Below, piece by piece: positions 28,460 to 38,269 of a DNA stretch of 64,000 nt. The notes beneath the pieces are model-generated. The model was given only the letters and a program-made list of their open reading frames with translations. It was not told where the DNA came from and searched no databases. The translations under genes and the position numbers were made by a program. Position 1 is the stretch's first letter. Each line of letters opens with the position of its first letter. This DNA is from Halolactibacillus miurensis (lineage in GTDB: Bacteria; Bacillota; Bacilli; Bacillales; Amphibacillaceae), in the NCBI RefSeq assembly GCF_900116255.1, contig NZ_FPAI01000015.1:1-64000 (forward strand), given 5' to 3'.

Positions 28460-29003
28460 CAATCAACGACTTGTCTATATAGCCCTTCTCGCTAGCCAAG
28501 CTGTTATTATCGGCTTAGTTGAGCGAATGATTCCTTCACCCTTTTTCTTTGCGCCAGGCGCAAAGCTTGGTCTAGCAAATATTATTACCTGTATGGCGTT
28601 ATATACCTTACCGGTAAAAGACACGATGAAAGTGGTCGTGATACGCTTATTGCTTCAAACCCTTTTAGCAGGAACAGTCTCAACCTTCCTCTATAGCGGG
28701 ATGGGAGCACTCGCAAGCTTTCTAGGGATGCTGTTTGTTAAACACTTACCAAAAGTCAGCATTATTGGTGTGAGCGCGACTGGCGCTGTTTTTCATAACA
28801 TCGGTCAGTTAGTCGTCGCTAGTCTTGTCGCCAATACCTTTAGTGTGATGCTTTATTTACCCGTGTTATCGCTAATCGGTATTTTAACAGGCATTGCGAC
28901 CGGTATTGCCGCTCACTATTTATTACATCGCGTCGAACGTCTGCACTATTATATGGACTTAAAAACACTTGAAATAGATGATATGAAAGAGGTTAGATTA
29001 TGA
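28452..29003 (+). CDS. eetB: EetB, Gx-transporter family membrane protein
   Basis: A 183-residue protein with five or six membrane segments, annotated in databases as Gx transporter or heptaprenyl diphosphate synthase component I. It carries the family pattern ERMIPSPFFFAPGAKLGLANI (split as ERMIPSPFFF and APGAKLGLANI). The family is related to ECF S components. In Listeria EetB is needed for EET. Its stop overlaps the dmkB start (ATGA), indicating coupling. Start ATG 28452 after AAGGGG. Confidence 0.85.
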   Translation: MSNNQRLVYIALLASQAVIIGLVERMIPSPFFFAPGAKLGLANIITCMALYTLPVKDTMKVVVIRLLLQTLLAGTVSTFLYSGMGALASFLGMLFVKHLPKVSIIGVSATGAVFHNIGQLVVASLVANTFSVMLYLPVLSLIGILTGIATGIAAHYLLHRVERLHYYMDLKTLEIDDMKEVRL

Positions 29004-29980
29004 CTACCTATCAGATTTGGCAAAATAACGAGGCGCTCATCGATGATCTTCGGGCAGTAGAAGAGACAATCAGTCAACATATACGAATAAAAAACAAACA
29101 AATTGAAGCACAAATTAAAAAGGTGACGAATAATCACGGCAAAATGCTACGTCCGGTCTTTGCCTTACTCACAAGTCAAATGGGGAATCAATACGACCGT
29201 GATAAATCAATTGCTTTTGCGGCAGCATTAGAAACCCTCCATATGGCCACACTTATCCATGATGATGTGATTGACCAAGCCGATACAAGACGACAAATCC
29301 CTACCTTACACACAGTAAAAGATAATCGCTATGCGATTTATGCCGGGGACTATCTCTTTTCTATTTGCTTTAACATGTTGTCACAGTATACCGAAGAATT
29401 AAACTTACTCAATTACAATGCCCGTAGTATGGAAAAAGTCTTAATCGGTGAACTTGATCAGTTAGAGTCTCGCTTCACTCCACCGAAGAGTGTAAAGAGC
29501 TATCTATCACGTATTTCGGGTAAAACAGCGCAACTCTTTGCGGTAAGCTGTTATACCGGCGCTACTGAAAGTGGGGCCTCATTACGCGATAGACAGCGTG
29601 CGTATAATATGGGGAAATATATCGGGATGGCGTTTCAAATCATTGATGATATTTTAGATGTTAAAGGTGATGCAAAAGACGTCGGTAAACCCGTCATGGC
29701 TGATATTCGACAAGGTATTTATACGTTACCACTGATTTATAGTTACCAACAACAACCAGAAAAGGTGGGAGCCTTACTAAACAAAGAGACACCCTTTAGC
29801 GATGAGACCATTCATGAGCTAAAAGCTCTTATTGATCAAACAGGCGGTGTGATCGCTGCACAAAAACTGGCAGCACGCTACACTAAAAAAGCTTTAAACA
29901 CTTTAAGCAAGTTACCAGAAGGTGACTATAAAGCAACCCTTAAACACATTATCACCGATATGTTAGAGCGCACTTTATAA
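29000..29980 (+). CDS. dmkB: Polyprenyl diphosphate synthase, DmkB type
   Basis: Builds the long prenyl chain for the EET quinone. The 326-residue protein has the first Asp-rich motif HDDVIDQADTRR (about 87-98), the second IDDILDVKGDAKDVGKP (about 210-226), the GKMLRPVFALL substrate region and GEL-Q at about 152-156. Together with DmkA it forms a two-gene demethylmenaquinone branch. Final gene of the plus-strand unit, followed by a strong terminator. An assignment as general heptaprenyl synthase component II is possible but the neighbourhood favours DmkB. Confidence 0.87.
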   Translation: MTTYQIWQNNEALIDDLRAVEETISQHIRIKNKQIEAQIKKVTNNHGKMLRPVFALLTSQMGNQYDRDKSIAFAAALETLHMATLIHDDVIDQADTRRQIPTLHTVKDNRYAIYAGDYLFSICFNMLSQYTEELNLLNYNARSMEKVLIGELDQLESRFTPPKSVKSYLSRISGKTAQLFAVSCYTGATESGASLRDRQRAYNMGKYIGMAFQIIDDILDVKGDAKDVGKPVMADIRQGIYTLPLIYSYQQQPEKVGALLNKETPFSDETIHELKALIDQTGGVIAAQKLAARYTKKALNTLSKLPEGDYKATLKHIITDMLERTL

Positions 29981-30014
29981 GTTATATTCGATAAATAATT
30001 AACTCACTCTAACC

Positions 30015-30058
30015 AAAACAAGCGTCCACAATCTCTTTTGATTGTGGATGCTTGTTTT
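30015..30058 (+). terminator. dmkB terminator
   Basis: Long near-perfect stem, 19 bases per arm, AAAACAAGCGTCC... / ...GGATGCTTGTTTT with a six-base loop, ending in TTTTAA. Confidence 0.9.
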
Positions 30059-30098
30059 AATAATGAAGTTTTACAAAGACGATAAAATAATAATTAAA

Positions 30099-30124
30099 AA
30101 GAGCTTAGGAAGCCCCAAGCTCTT
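30099..30124 (-). terminator. Terminator of the lipoprotein gene
   Basis: Stem AAGAGCTT/AAGCTCTT with inner GGG/CC pairs, followed on the minus strand by TTTAATT. Confidence 0.75.
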
Positions 30125-30143
30125 CATTTAATACTTTTATTGA

Positions 30144-30677
30144 TTATTCTTCTACTGATACTTCGCCTTCAACCGTACCATCTAAAGCAGCTGATGCTTC
30201 GTAGTCGGCATTCGCAAAGACAACGTTACCTGTTACAGTTGCTGTTTCGTGTAATTGGAAACCGTTAGCTTCAACATACACATCACCTTCAAGGATACCA
30301 CCTTGGAAGTTTAAGTTTTCACTTTGAACAACTAAACGATCGGTTGTAATTGTCCATTGGTCAATAATGTTACGCTCATCATCTTGCGTGTAAGCTGCGA
30401 TTTTACGGTAGATGTCGCCATCTTCTTCGCCGCCATCACGGAATTCACCCGCAACCACAAGTTCACCCTCCACTGTCATGTCTTGTGTTGGGATAATGAT
30501 CCATGTACCGTTTTCTGATGCTGTTTCTTTCAGTGCTTCACCGTCATCGGCAAATGACGCTGCTGTTGTTGTGTCTGCACCTTCGTCTGTCGTGTCATCA
30601 GAGCTTGTATCGTCTGAACCACAGGCAGCTAGAAGTGCGACAGATAAAATCATCGCTAAAAATAATTTGAATTTCAT
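30144..30677 (-). CDS. Secreted lipoprotein of unknown function
   Basis: A 177-residue precursor with a clear lipoprotein signal (MKFKLFLAMILSVALLAAC, lipobox LAAC), a low-complexity Asp/Thr/Ser linker (about 20-45), then a body rich in short beta-type repeats: GTWIIIPTQDMTVEGELVV, LVVQSENLNFQGGILEGDV, YVEANGFQLHETATVTGNV. The pattern recalls the beta-helix of polymer-forming (bactofilin-like) proteins, but I cannot assign it. No FMN-binding or flavinylation motif is visible, so it is not PplA. It sits beside the EET locus with its own promoter and shares a 14-base upstream motif with ndh2. Confidence 0.8.
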   Translation of the reverse strand: MKFKLFLAMILSVALLAACGSDDTSSDDTTDEGADTTTAASFADDGEALKETASENGTWIIIPTQDMTVEGELVVAGEFRDGGEEDGDIYRKIAAYTQDDERNIIDQWTITTDRLVVQSENLNFQGGILEGDVYVEANGFQLHETATVTGNVVFANADYEASAALDGTVEGEVSVEE

Positions 30678-30730
30678 GTGAAATTCCCCCTAAGTTTGAT
30701 AGTTTATGTACGTTCACACGTACATGTTTA

Positions 30731-30736
30731 TTATAT
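30731..30736 (-). promoter_or_regulatory. -10 element of the lipoprotein gene
   Basis: Perfect TATAAT on the minus strand; the -35 (near TTTAAA) is weak, which suggests an activator or the adjacent palindrome takes part. Confidence 0.5.
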
Positions 30737-30743
30737 CACATAT

Positions 30744-30770
30744 CTATACTTTTTAAACACAAAAGTATAG
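30744..30770. promoter_or_regulatory. Palindromic operator-like site upstream of the lipoprotein gene
   Basis: Perfect 10-base inverted repeat CTATACTTTT-N7-AAAAGTATAG covering the -35 region. Its left half is part of ATCTATACTTTTTA, which also occurs upstream of ndh2. Confidence 0.5.
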
Positions 30771-30818
30771 ACGAGCGATTTTTTACACATTTTTCGGGAC
30801 TTTCTTCTTAGTTCACAT

Positions 30819-30866
30819 AAAAACAGCCACGCCGCTGTTTCTACTAGAGAAACAATGACTTGGCTG
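30819..30866 (-). terminator. yabR terminator
   Basis: Compound stem CAGCCA/TGGCTG outside TGTTTCT/AGAAACA, followed on the minus strand by TTTTTATG. Confidence 0.65.
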
Positions 30867-30898
30867 ATATATTTTAAGCTCAAAGCTTACCGTAAGAG

Positions 30899-31309
30899 TT
30901 AGCCTCTTTTCGCTCCGCGACCACCGCGTTTAGATTCCGTATGTTTCTTTAATGATGCAAGACGATCTTCTGAATCCTTTAAGAAGCGATTCATTTTCGA
31001 CTCGAAATTCTCTGGACGTTCCCGCGTTGGTTTTTGTTGGCTATGATTTGGCTTACGGCGAGTTGGTGCCGGGTTATCCTTTGCCTTTTTAATCGATAAA
31101 CCAATTTTACCATCAGATTCAACGTTAAGGACTTTAACGGTCACTTCGTCTCCTACTGATAAATGTTCGTTAATATCCTTCACATAATTATCGGCAACTT
31201 CACTAATGTGGACCAGACCTGTTTTACCTTCTGGCAATTCCACGAACGCACCAAAATTTGTGATTCCCGTTACCTTACCCTGCAGCTTTTTGCCTACTTC
31301 GATTGACAT
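30899..31309 (-). CDS. yabR: S1 RNA-binding domain protein YabR
   Basis: A 136-residue protein with one S1/OB domain at the N terminus (about 1-75), beginning MSIEVGKKLQGKVTGITNFG and including GKTGLVHISEVA, followed by a basic Pro/Arg/Lys-rich tail. Similar to general stress protein 13 and YabR. AGGAGG lies 12 bases before the ATG. It follows divIC as in B. subtilis. Function in RNA binding is inferred. Confidence 0.93.
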   Translation of the reverse strand: MSIEVGKKLQGKVTGITNFGAFVELPEGKTGLVHISEVADNYVKDINEHLSVGDEVTVKVLNVESDGKIGLSIKKAKDNPAPTRRKPNHSQQKPTRERPENFESKMNRFLKDSEDRLASLKKHTESKRGGRGAKRG

Positions 31310-31386
31310 AAAAAAAATGCTCCTCCTTAAGAATTAAAAAAAGATATAATACCTAGCTATATTATAGCCAGGCAATGAAAACAATG

Positions 31387-31764
31387 TCAATAAGATGGCG
31401 TCTCTTCTGTTAATTTAAATATGATTTCGCCCTCTTTTGTGAGAAAATAGTTGGTTTTTGCGATACGTAAGACATAATCTTCATCTTGTAAGAGATTAAT
31501 CTCCTCCTGCAAGGACGTTTCTTCTTCCTGAAGAGTGGCTAATTCTTCTTGCAAGTGTTCATATTCTTGTTGTTTTTTCGCATAAAGTGATTGCTTTTCT
31601 AGGTAAGCATGCGCAAAAGCGGCAATTGTTATAAAGAAGATGATTCCAAAGACCATGAGACGTCGACGCAAGAGGCGTTGTCTTCTTCTGAAACGTTCTT
31701 GTTTGGCATCGTACTTATTCATATAATTTGATCGAATGCGTTTGACATTATCTCTTTCGCCCAT
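31387..31764 (-). CDS. divIC: Cell division protein DivIC (FtsB-like)
   Basis: Small bitopic septum protein that works with DivIB and FtsL. The 125-residue product has a very basic cytoplasmic N terminus (RFRRRQRLLRRR), one membrane segment (about 37-55), an external coiled coil rich in Glu (EYEHLQEELATLQEEE, about 65-95) and the conserved end DEDYVLRIAKTNYFLTKEGEI. Lies between yabQ and yabR, the usual place. Confidence 0.93.
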   Translation of the reverse strand: MGERDNVKRIRSNYMNKYDAKQERFRRRQRLLRRRLMVFGIIFFITIAAFAHAYLEKQSLYAKKQQEYEHLQEELATLQEEETSLQEEINLLQDEDYVLRIAKTNYFLTKEGEIIFKLTEETPSY

Positions 31765-31811
31765 CGCTGTCTCCTCCTTTAATCATTACCTACCTATTTC
31801 AACTTACATAT

Positions 31812-31817
31812 ATTGTA
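31812..31817 (-). promoter_or_regulatory. -10 element of the divIC promoter
   Basis: TACAAT on the minus strand in an AT-rich stretch; no convincing -35. Confidence 0.35.
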
Positions 31818-31900
31818 CTATAGTTTGATTAAAAATGTATCCACCTTTTTACGGATTAATTCAGACAAATCCCTTGTCATTTCATGGTTCTACAGTGTCT

Positions 31901-32368
31901 TTAACCGCCATTTGTCGCATCTTTTGTTAGTTCTTCCCTCTTCACCTTCGATTGTTTGAGCTTGTTTACCGCATACCGTATGAGAATAAAGAACGGAAAA
32001 GTAAGGCATCTGAGCGTTACCATCAGCGTTATTTTAATAACAGCATACGGTAAGTGGCAGAGAAAAAAGATGATGCGTACACACCCAACAACGACCACTA
32101 ATACATAATGCCCCCACGTCGATAACCACCGTTCATATATCATCACACCTATGATAATAAATCCAATAAAATAAGCGTGATGCTCACCATCGTTAATAAG
32201 ATAGAGCAACCACATATAAAAAAGAGCATGGGATAGATACAGGCTAACAGAAAAACAAAAGGTGAGGAATATTTTCCCGCTTTCTTTCATTCTTAAACGT
32301 TGATCCATATGAAAACTCATCGCTAAGTAACAACCAAACAAGGTGACAACAACGATTGCCACAATCAT
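31901..32368 (-). CDS. yabQ: Spore cortex protein YabQ
   Basis: A 155-residue membrane protein with about five hydrophobic segments and a basic C-terminal tail (KQSKVKREELTKD). The sequence is weakly conserved, and I assign it mostly from position: its start overlaps the yabP stop and it precedes divIC, as in all spore formers with this cluster. YabQ is made in the mother cell under sigma-E and is needed for cortex formation in B. subtilis. Shorter than the B. subtilis protein of about 211 residues. Confidence 0.82.
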   Translation of the reverse strand: MIVAIVVVTLFGCYLAMSFHMDQRLRMKESGKIFLTFCFSVSLYLSHALFYMWLLYLINDGEHHAYFIGFIIIGVMIYERWLSTWGHYVLVVVVGCVRIIFFLCHLPYAVIKITLMVTLRCLTFPFFILIRYAVNKLKQSKVKREELTKDATNGG

Positions 32369-32655
32369 TATTTAAAATATTGACTAAACCAAGATTTCTT
32401 TTCTTGGTGATCCATATATGACACGTCAACAATGGTACCTTCCACTTCAATCAGGCGTGCTTTTAAATCCAACGTCTTTAACTGCAAATTCTCCCCCTTA
32501 ATTAAACAATGGCCTTTCACTGTGTTCAATAAGAATGTACTCGGATCAAAACTTTCGACATCGGTTACTCCAATCATTTTTAATAATGATCGATTTAAAA
32601 TGGTCACACTGTGCTCTTTTTGTTCGTGCATGTCTACTGGATAGTTTTCCAACAT
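32368..32655 (-). CDS. yabP: Sporulation protein YabP
   Basis: A 95-residue protein with the YabP-family pattern: EHSVTILNRSLLKMIGVTDVESFD (given here as EHSVTILNRS and MIGVTDVESFD), LLNTVKGHCLIKGENL and LIEVEGTIVDVSY. Cytoplasmic side, mother-cell expressed and sigma-E dependent in B. subtilis, needed for cortex formation with YabQ. Its ribosome binding site AAGGAGG lies within the 3' arm of a terminator hairpin, an arrangement described separately. Confidence 0.93.
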   Translation of the reverse strand: MLENYPVDMHEQKEHSVTILNRSLLKMIGVTDVESFDPSTFLLNTVKGHCLIKGENLQLKTLDLKARLIEVEGTIVDVSYMDHQEKKSWFSQYFK

Positions 32656-32700
32656 ATAAAAACACCCTCCTTATGCTTATACGATATGCACAAGGGGGTG
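32656..32700 (-). terminator. rqcP terminator overlapping the yabP ribosome binding site
   Basis: Minus-strand arms CACCCCCTTGTGC (32688-32700) and GCATAAGGAGGGTG (32663-32676) pair over 13 bases with one bulged A and one G-U pair, loop of 11, followed by TTTTTAT. The 3' arm contains AAGGAGG, the yabP ribosome binding site, nine bases before its ATG. Confidence 0.8.
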
Positions 32701-32708
32701 TAAATAGA
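32681..32708 (-). promoter_or_regulatory. Possible sigma-E promoter for yabP-yabQ
   Basis: Minus-strand TCTATTT (32702-32708), 13-base spacer, CATATCGT (32681-32688), resembling sigma-E elements (ATATTT and CATACANT), with a spacer one or two bases short. The -10 lies at the loop of the rqcP terminator, so the transcript would begin in or after its 3' arm. Confidence 0.4.
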
Positions 32709-32711
32709 CAA

Positions 32712-32984
32712 TTAAAATGGATCTTTTTTTGCTACCGGTTCATCTTTTATCACCGTATATAGTGACTGAGCTTCATCTTTTTTAACATTTTCTCTTAAAT
32801 CATCAATCTTGATGGTTAGAATCTTTTGGCCAAACGTAATCACAAGTTCATCTTCCACTTTTACTGCGGTTGATGCCTTTGCTTGATTACCATTGACGGT
32901 AATTCGGCCTTGGTCGGCTACTTCTTTTGCGAGTGTTCGGCGTTTGATTAAGCGTGAGATTTTCAAAAATTTATCTAAGCGCAT
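32712..32984 (-). CDS. rqcP: Ribosome quality control factor RqcP (YabO)
   Basis: A 90-residue S4-domain protein related to Hsp15: MRLDKFLKISRLIKRRTLAKE, GRITVNGNQAKASTAVK and a DELVITFG strand. RqcP helps RqcH add alanine tails to stalled nascent chains on the 50S subunit. I start at the ATG 32982-32984, five to seven bases after AAGGAGG; an upstream extension lacks a site. It follows yabN closely and ends at a strong terminator. Confidence 0.94.
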   Translation of the reverse strand: MRLDKFLKISRLIKRRTLAKEVADQGRITVNGNQAKASTAVKVEDELVITFGQKILTIKIDDLRENVKKDEAQSLYTVIKDEPVAKKDPF

Positions 32985-33044
32985 CGTACATCCTCCTTTA
33001 ATTTGTGCTTCGTTTATCACTCCATGAGTGAAAACGTTACTCTT

Positions 33045-34361
33045 TTAATTCCCATATTTTTTTAAAATGGCTTGATTGTAACTTTCTAGTGCCACATCAC
33101 TCTTCACTTTATCATAGCGCGCTTCATCTATTAGCGCAAATAAAAGCGCGCCGAGCTTGTGTTCTTTTGTCGCAGCGTCGCTATCACGATAAGCGACCAG
33201 CGCCTGATCAACGGTAATAGGAGAAACATCTATTTCAGCTAAGATTTTACTAATGGCCTCTGCTTTTACGATGGAACTAGCTGACTTTGGCACGCGGTCA
33301 AATACTAACTGACGGTCTGTTTTTTCTTTTGCTTTAATGGCTTGCCAGTTCTCTATCACATCCGCTTCACTGGATACCATGACATCGCCAAACACATGGG
33401 GATGGCGACGGATCATTTTTTCTGAGAGCGTACGGATGACATCATCCACCGAGAAATAACCGTTGTCTTCACCAATTTGACTATGAAGTAATACTTGTAG
33501 TAACACATCCCCAAGCTCTTCAATGATGCCGTCATCATCAGCCTCATTAATCGCATCAATCAGCTCATAGGCTTCTTCAATCAAGTGATGGCGCAGGGAT
33601 TCATGAGTTTGCTTCTGATCCCACGGACATCCACCCGGTGCTCTCAGTCGGTAAATCACGTCTCTTATATAATCAAACCGATGTGATAAGAGTGTGTCTT
33701 CTGGTCTCTTAACGTAAACACTCGTTAAGTTAGATAACGTAACCGCGCGGTCTAAATCATAGAGTGGCACTGTCTCAATGCGTTCTGACGCTGCACCAGC
33801 GGCTTCTACAATGGTAACAGGATAATCATCCGGTAAATCTTCCATTAAGGTAAGCTTTAACTCTGAAGCAATCATTTGGTCATATACTTGGCAAAAGACT
33901 AAGTGTTGGTGATAGTTGATATCTCTCCGCGTTAAATCTGTCGCATCAAGAAAGGTAAAACCTTCAATTGGATCGAGTTTCACAGCTCTAAACAAGTCAT
34001 CTAAATAACTTTGTCCCCCGATAATCTCAACGTCGACGGTATCGTCCGCTAATAGTAATTGAACGGTTTTTTCTGCGAGCATTGGGTGCCCCGGCACCGC
34101 ATATAAAATATCCCTCTTAGTAGCTAAGGTAACTAAGGTATCTTTAATCGATCTATACACATCTTGAAAATTGTCATGTGCGGTATACACATGATCAAAT
34201 GATTCAAACTGAACGCCATCATTTTTTAGCGTCTCAATAACCGGGTGATCATCTGTTCGAGTATAAACCGTGGCTTGATAATTTGTTAGTGTGCGATAAA
34301 GACCAACAGACAATTGATCTAAATCACCGCCACCTAAGCCACATATCTGTATCTTTCCCAT
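33045..34361 (-). CDS. yabN: Tetrapyrrole methylase / MazG fusion protein YabN
   Basis: A 438-residue fusion. The N-terminal half (about 1-220) is a SAM-dependent tetrapyrrole methylase-like domain (GLGGGDLDQL, AVPGHPMLAEKT); the C-terminal half is a MazG nucleoside triphosphate pyrophosphohydrolase with CPWDQKQTHESLRHHLIEEAYE and EELGDVLLQVLLH, the metal-binding Glu/Asp pattern. Likely hydrolyses aberrant NTPs. Start is the ATG 34359-34361 after AGAGGAG. Lies between yabM and rqcP. Confidence 0.95.
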   Translation of the reverse strand: MGKIQICGLGGGDLDQLSVGLYRTLTNYQATVYTRTDDHPVIETLKNDGVQFESFDHVYTAHDNFQDVYRSIKDTLVTLATKRDILYAVPGHPMLAEKTVQLLLADDTVDVEIIGGQSYLDDLFRAVKLDPIEGFTFLDATDLTRRDINYHQHLVFCQVYDQMIASELKLTLMEDLPDDYPVTIVEAAGAASERIETVPLYDLDRAVTLSNLTSVYVKRPEDTLLSHRFDYIRDVIYRLRAPGGCPWDQKQTHESLRHHLIEEAYELIDAINEADDDGIIEELGDVLLQVLLHSQIGEDNGYFSVDDVIRTLSEKMIRRHPHVFGDVMVSSEADVIENWQAIKAKEKTDRQLVFDRVPKSASSIVKAEAISKILAEIDVSPITVDQALVAYRDSDAATKEHKLGALLFALIDEARYDKVKSDVALESYNQAILKKYGN

Positions 34362-34401
34362 TAATATTCTCCTCTTTGTAAATTGCGACAACGTCACAAT
34401 G

Positions 34402-35937
34402 TTATTTTTTTTTCGAAAACAACTCAGCACGTTCTTCTGTTGTCATCGCTCCTGTTTTTATTAATGATAAGCCATAGGCAAAGACACCCACCGCAATCAA
34501 CCCTAGTAAATAAATAAACTGGGCAAAACGTGATGACATAAATAAGTATGGACTCAACACATAGTCTAAACCTAAAACACTCACCATAAGCACCATAAGC
34601 GAACCCATAAAAGCCATTAACGGCAAACGAAGTGGCGCTTTTAAATGTTGTTTAAGTAAGTAATAGTTAACGATAAAAATCGTTAAGGATGAAAGAACGG
34701 TACTCACAGCTGCACCCGGCAAGAAAAAAATGGGCACAAGCCACTGATTGGCGAGATATTTTACAACCATGCCACCTACAAGTGCCGTAATAACCTGGCG
34801 TCCTTTGCCTATTGCTTGTAGGATACTTGAGATAATAATGGCAAGGGACGTAAACACAATCGCCACAACAAAGAGCTGTAAGCTCAGCGTTCCAGCTGTA
34901 TCTTTAAATAAGACGAGGTTAACTTTAGGCATGAGGATAATCAATCCCACCGTCGCGGCACCTGATAAGTATAACCCATAGCGATAAGCCAGCTCAGCTA
35001 AATGGATAAATCGTTTCGTATTCTTCGCTTTCGTTGCTCGTGACAAGCCTGGAACAAGGGCTAATGTAATGGAGCTAGAAGCGACAATCCCTAATTGACT
35101 CAGTGGCTGCGCACGATCTAGAATACCTTTTAACTGCTTCGCCTCTAATAAATCAACCCCTTGTTGTTGAAGAAGTTCGACTAACGTAAAGGCATCGACC
35201 CACTGTAACAGTAGTAAAATCATATGATTCATGGCGATAATGACACTGTAGATGAAGAGCGGCTTCATAAGCTCACGATAGACGTGATCTCCCTCACTCT
35301 CCGTAACAGGTAAGACCACCTCGTGTTTTTTTTGGACATAAAAATAAATGAGCGCGACCAAACCTCCCGTGATTGCTCCTAAACTCGCCACAACACCGAT
35401 ATCATACAGTGACAGATTAAGGCGAACGACAAGGATGGCGCCGGTAATAATGATACTGACTCGAAACAATTGTTCTAGCACTTGCGAGATAGCTGTCCGT
35501 TTACTAAAACCATTCGCTTGGTCTAATCCACGCTGTAAGGAAAGCTCTGGTAAAACAAACAACAATAAGAAGGCAACTCGTAAGCTGCTTACAAGAGAGG
35601 CATCCCCCATCCACTCACTCATCATTGGCGCCATCATAAATAGCACGATAAACAAGCTAAAACAGACACTGTATAAAAAGATTCGCATCTGTCGTTTATA
35701 TTGTCTCATCTTAGGTTTCTCAATAACTAACGCCGCAATACTTTGCGGTAAACCATACAACATCATCATCGTCATCATCCCGATAAACGGGTAGATTTGT
35801 TGATAAATATAAAACCCGACATCTCCCGTAATATTTTGTAGCGGGATCCGGTAAAAAGCACTTAACACTTTGCTTAATAAACCTGCATACGTTAAGATGA
35901 TGGCTCCTCGGACCATCTCTTTATCTGTTTGACTCAT
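34402..35937 (-). CDS. yabM: MATE/MOP-type polysaccharide flippase YabM (SpoVB-like)
   Basis: A 511-residue membrane protein with about fourteen hydrophobic segments and the family opening RGAIILTYAGLLSKVLSAFYRIPLQ (shown as RGAIILTYAGLLS and KVLSAFYRIPL), plus LQRGLDQANGFSKR. Related to SpoVB, MurJ and Wzx lipid-linked oligosaccharide flippases. Its substrate is not established. The place after the spoVT/ptsG block and before yabN matches yabM. Confidence 0.9.
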   Translation of the reverse strand: MSQTDKEMVRGAIILTYAGLLSKVLSAFYRIPLQNITGDVGFYIYQQIYPFIGMMTMMMLYGLPQSIAALVIEKPKMRQYKRQMRIFLYSVCFSLFIVLFMMAPMMSEWMGDASLVSSLRVAFLLLFVLPELSLQRGLDQANGFSKRTAISQVLEQLFRVSIIITGAILVVRLNLSLYDIGVVASLGAITGGLVALIYFYVQKKHEVVLPVTESEGDHVYRELMKPLFIYSVIIAMNHMILLLLQWVDAFTLVELLQQQGVDLLEAKQLKGILDRAQPLSQLGIVASSSITLALVPGLSRATKAKNTKRFIHLAELAYRYGLYLSGAATVGLIILMPKVNLVLFKDTAGTLSLQLFVVAIVFTSLAIIISSILQAIGKGRQVITALVGGMVVKYLANQWLVPIFFLPGAAVSTVLSSLTIFIVNYYLLKQHLKAPLRLPLMAFMGSLMVLMVSVLGLDYVLSPYLFMSSRFAQFIYLLGLIAVGVFAYGLSLIKTGAMTTEERAELFSKKK

Positions 35938-35988
35938 TCTGACATTCCTCTCAACTTCACTTCACGGTCCATTATATCATAAACATGT

Positions 35989-36021
35989 AAAAAAAAGCCC
36001 TGTCCATGGCAAGGACAGAGC
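35989..36021 (-). terminator. ptsG terminator
   Basis: Stem GCTCTGTCC/GGACAGGGC with loop TTGCCAT, followed on the minus strand by eight T. Confidence 0.92.
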
Positions 36022-36077
36022 GTTCAATAAGGTATACTGAAAAAATATATCTTAAAGCACAACGTGCTCTAAAGATC

Positions 36078-38120
<2,043 letters not shown>

Positions 38121-38171
38121 TTAACATGTAGGCGCTTTATTTTGACTCAATCGTTTTTCGGCCTAGGATGA

Positions 38172-38250
38172 AAAACAAAAAGGCATGAGTAAAAAGGCAC
38201 TAAAGGGTAGACGTCTTGCTACTCTTTAAAATGCTTTTTCACTCATGCCT
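38172..38250 (-). terminator. GlcT-controlled leader terminator of ptsG
   Basis: Minus-strand arms AGGCATGAGT (38241-38250) and ACTCATGCCT (38181-38190), then TTTTTGTTTTT. The 5' arm overlaps the RAT hairpin. Confidence 0.88.
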
Positions 38251-38267
38251 GATCGAATCAGTAACAC
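38236..38267 (-). promoter_or_regulatory. RAT antiterminator site for GlcT
   Basis: Minus-strand GTTACTGATTCGATCAGGC... closely resembles the ribonucleic antiterminator of B. subtilis ptsG. Bound by GlcT it prevents the overlapping terminator from forming. Confidence 0.85.
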
Positions 38268-38269
38268 GT

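Noticed and set aside
35348-35794. 148-codon plus-strand frame opposite yabM
   Set aside because: Antisense shadow of a membrane protein gene; hydrophobic codons reverse into long open frames. No start signal.
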